NCBI GenBank assembly: GCA_030625465.1
Contig: DAOUQS010000125.1
Location: 1 to 6,341 of the forward strand
DNA from: Amylibacter sp.
GTDB lineage: Bacteria > Pseudomonadota > Alphaproteobacteria > Rhodobacterales > Rhodobacteraceae
Length of the DNA: 6,341 nt
Reading direction: 5' to 3'
Each line of letters opens with the position of its first letter. The stretch's first letter is position 1. The notes under the pieces were generated by a model, which was not told where the DNA came from, searched no databases, and saw only the letters and a list, made by a program, of their open reading frames with translations. Shown here in pieces: positions 4,348 through 6,341 of the stretch. The position numbers were made by a program, and so were the translations under genes.

Positions 4348-6003
4348 TCACCGCGTAAATTTCTTGTACTTCACCCGTTTAGGCTCACACGCATCTGGTC
4401 CCAGCCGGCGTTTTTTGTCTTCTTCATAGTCCTCGAAGTTGCCCTCAAACCATTCAACCTGACTGTTGCCCTCAAACGCCAGCATGTGTGTGCAGATACG
4501 GTCCAGAAAGAAACGATCGTGGCTGATCACCACCGCACAGCCCGCGAAATCTGTCAGCGCATCTTCCAGTGCCCGCAGCGTTTCGATGTCCAGATCATTG
4601 GTCGGTTCATCCAGCAGCAGCACGTTGCCGCCGTCCTTCAAAAGCTTCGCCATATGAACCCGGTTGCGTTCGCCACCCGATAACAATCCCAGCGGTTTTT
4701 GCTGGTCGCCACCTTTGAAATTGAAGCTGGAACAATAGGCGCGGCTGTTTATTTCCGCGTCACCCAGCTGGATAATATCCTGCCCGCCCGAGATTTCATC
4801 CCAGACGGTTTTCTTGTCGTCCAGCGCATCGCGCGACTGATCCACATAAGACAGCTTCACCGTGTCCCCGAAAGTCACAGTACCACTATCGGGCTGTTCC
4901 TGCCCTGTTAGCATCCGAAACAGCGTTGATTTACCCGCACCGTTGGGGCCGATCACACCGACAATGCCACCCGGCGGCAGGCTGAAGCTTAGGTCGTCAA
5001 TCAACAGATTATCCCCGTAAGCTTTAGACAGGTTTTCAATCTCGATCACTTTTGCGCCCAGTCGCGGCCCGTTCGGGATGATGATCTGGGCCTTGCCGAC
5101 TTTATCGCGTTCGGATTGTCCGGCCAGTTCATTATAGGCGTTGATCCGGGCCTTTTGCTTGGCTTGGCGGGCTTTTTGGCCCTGACGCATCCATTCCAGT
5201 TCGCGTTCCAGCGTTTTCGATTTGGATTTATCCTCACGCGCTTCTTGCGCCATACGCTTGGCTTTTTGTTCGACCCATGCCGAATAATTACCCTCGTATG
5301 GAATGCCGCGACCGCGATCCAGTTCCAGGATCCAGCTGGTGATGCTGTCCAGGAAATAACGGTCGTGGGTGACGATCAAAATAGTACCCTTGTAATCCAT
5401 CAGGTGGTTTTGCAGCCACGCGATGGTTTCGGCGTCCAGATGGTTGGTTGGCTCATCCAGCAGCAGCATGTCGGGTTTTTCCAACAGCAGTTTGCAAAGT
5501 GCTACACGGCGCGCTTCGCCGCCTGACAGGGTTTTGACGTCGGCATCATCGGGCGGACAGCGCAGGGCCTCCATCGCGATGTCGATGCTTGCGTCAAGGT
5601 TCCATAAGTCCTCGGCGTCGATCTGGTCTTGCAATTTGCCCATCTCGTCGGCGGTTTCTTCGGAATAGTTCATCGCCAAGTCGTTGTATTTGTCCAAAAC
5701 CGCTTTTTGGGCTGCAACCGCCAGCATGACATTTTCACGCACATTCAGGGTTTCATCCAGTTTCGGTTCCTGCGGCAGGTAGCCTACGGTGGCGCCTTTG
5801 GCGGCCCACGCCTCACCCTGGAAATCCTTGTCCATGCCCGCCATGATGCGCATCAGCGTGGATTTACCGGTGCCGTTTACCCCGACAACGCCGATTTTGA
5901 CGCCGGGCAAGAAGGACAGGTGAATGTTCTCAAAGCATTTTTTGCCACCGGGATAGGTTTTGGAAACACCTTCCATGAAGTAGACGTATTTATTTGATGC
6001 CAT
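4348..6003 (-). CDS. ettA: Energy-dependent translational throttle protein EttA (ABC-F ATPase)
   Basis: 551 residues, close to the 555 of E. coli EttA, with which it aligns throughout from memory. It has two ABC ATPase domains and no membrane segment. Domain 1 has Walker A GVNGTGKST (41-49), signature LSGGE (159-163) and Walker B MLLLDEP with catalytic E184. The EttA-specific arm insertion lies at about 91-137. The linker that contacts P-site tRNA is at about 245-296 and is very basic. Domain 2 has Walker A GPNGAGKST (352-360), LSGGE (441-445) and Walker B VLLLDEP with E466. The C-terminus ends EPKRVKYKKFTR, as in the family. EttA binds the ribosomal E site and regulates entry into elongation according to the ATP/ADP ratio. 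The start at MASNKYVYF matches where the family begins and has AGGG eight bases upstream; a 19-residue longer version would need a TTG start. All catalytic residues are intact. Confidence 0.96.
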   Translation of the reverse strand: MASNKYVYFMEGVSKTYPGGKKCFENIHLSFLPGVKIGVVGVNGTGKSTLMRIMAGMDKDFQGEAWAAKGATVGYLPQEPKLDETLNVRENVMLAVAAQKAVLDKYNDLAMNYSEETADEMGKLQDQIDAEDLWNLDASIDIAMEALRCPPDDADVKTLSGGEARRVALCKLLLEKPDMLLLDEPTNHLDAETIAWLQNHLMDYKGTILIVTHDRYFLDSITSWILELDRGRGIPYEGNYSAWVEQKAKRMAQEAREDKSKSKTLERELEWMRQGQKARQAKQKARINAYNELAGQSERDKVGKAQIIIPNGPRLGAKVIEIENLSKAYGDNLLIDDLSFSLPPGGIVGVIGPNGAGKSTLFRMLTGQEQPDSGTVTFGDTVKLSYVDQSRDALDDKKTVWDEISGGQDIIQLGDAEINSRAYCSSFNFKGGDQQKPLGLLSGGERNRVHMAKLLKDGGNVLLLDEPTNDLDIETLRALEDALTDFAGCAVVISHDRFFLDRICTHMLAFEGNSQVEWFEGNFEDYEEDKKRRLGPDACEPKRVKYKKFTR

Positions 6004-6038
6004 TTCGAGAGCCCTTTTGATCGCATTTTCTAAAACGT

Positions 6039-6067
6039 GTTGTATTTTCAATTGGCGCAATGCGCAA
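6039..6067 (-). promoter_or_regulatory. Possible ettA promoter
   Basis: On the minus strand TTGCGC (6062-6067) and TACAAC (6039-6044) are separated by 17 bases. The -35 matches consensus at three of six positions and the -10 at four of six, so the match is weak. The implied start near 6032 would leave about 29 bases before the chosen ATG and would lie downstream of the alternative TTG start at 6060, which agrees with the shorter protein. Confidence 0.3.
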
Positions 6068-6174
6068 ACGGGAAATTACCTTGAAGTGTTACAAATTTTG
6101 CGGGGTCGCGTGTTGCATCAATGATGGATTAATGTCAGATTGCGCGTCAGAAAATGATTTAGGGCAGTGCTGAA

Positions 6175-6315
6175 ATGATAGTACGATTTATGGTGATTTT
6201 AGTTGTTATGGCCGGATGTTCACATCAGTTGGTCGGTAATGCCGAACCTACATATCAAAGCAATGAAGAGTTTTTCGGGGATTATGAAGAAGACGAAGAT
6301 GACGAACTTGATTAA
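6175..6315 (+). CDS. Very small acidic lipoprotein (46 residues)
   Basis: ATG at 6175 opens a 46-residue frame ending TAA. Residues 2-14 are a short hydrophobic signal with one Arg (R4), followed by a lipobox-like MAGC with C15 as the expected lipidated residue. Lipidation by Lgt and cleavage by signal peptidase II would leave a mature lipoprotein of 32 residues. Of the mature residues 12 are Asp or Glu, 11 of them within the last 16 (EEFF, DYEEDEDDELD). No domain is recognisable and none is expected at this size. An AGGG ten bases before ATG is a weak ribosome site. The gene is divergent from ettA, and the 171 bases between them must hold both promoters. Tiny lipoproteins such as entericidins are known in Proteobacteria, but they are not acidic like this. 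The lipobox is the best evidence; chance remains possible at this length. Confidence 0.6.
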   Translation: MIVRFMVILVVMAGCSHQLVGNAEPTYQSNEEFFGDYEEDEDDELD

Positions 6316-6341
6316 GGAATAAACCCCGGCAAACTAGGGAA

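Noticed and set aside
5116..5997. Plus-strand frames of up to 136 residues opposite ettA
   Set aside because: They are shadows of the conserved ABC-F coding sequence and show no family features or start signals.
6004..6060. A 19-residue N-terminal extension of EttA from a start at 6060
   Set aside because: It would start at TTG without a clear ribosome site, adds residues not found in the family, and lies upstream of the possible start of transcription. The ATG at 6003 matches the family's start.

Overview
The window looks like chromosomal DNA of an alphaproteobacterium, most likely a Rhodobacterales-type organism of moderate GC. This rests on the closeness of the UDP-glucuronate 4-epimerase-type protein to that group, an FNR/FnrL-type operator, a Sel1 protein with an alphaproteobacterial-style Cys module, and AGGAG ribosome sites. 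The assignment is inferred from remembered family features, not from a database search. No mobile element, CRISPR array, tRNA or rRNA gene was seen.

Six of the seven genes I support lie on the minus strand. Reading along their transcription (right to left): ettA (6003-4348, an ABC-F translation factor acting at the ribosome) ends at a hairpin. A 222-base gap follows, carrying a near-ideal FNR-type operator with a matching -10. Next come a universal stress protein (4125-3688) and, 66 bases later, a small exported protein with a Lys/Gly-rich segment (3621-3157), plausibly in one oxygen-controlled transcript. Two hairpins in a row follow its stop. A 389-base non-coding gap leads to a 70-residue protein of unknown function (2767-2555) that has its own ribosome site and a clean intrinsic terminator. 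Then come a nucleotide-sugar epimerase (2405-1392) and an exported Sel1-repeat protein (1263-67), with a perfect hairpin at the window's left edge.

The only plus-strand gene is a tiny lipoprotein of 46 residues (6175-6315), divergent from ettA, whose mature part is extremely acidic.

No large multi-gene defence or biosynthetic system is visible. The most notable points are the FNR-type control of the stress protein and its exported Lys/Gly-rich neighbour, and three small proteins that standard annotation may miss or leave unnamed.
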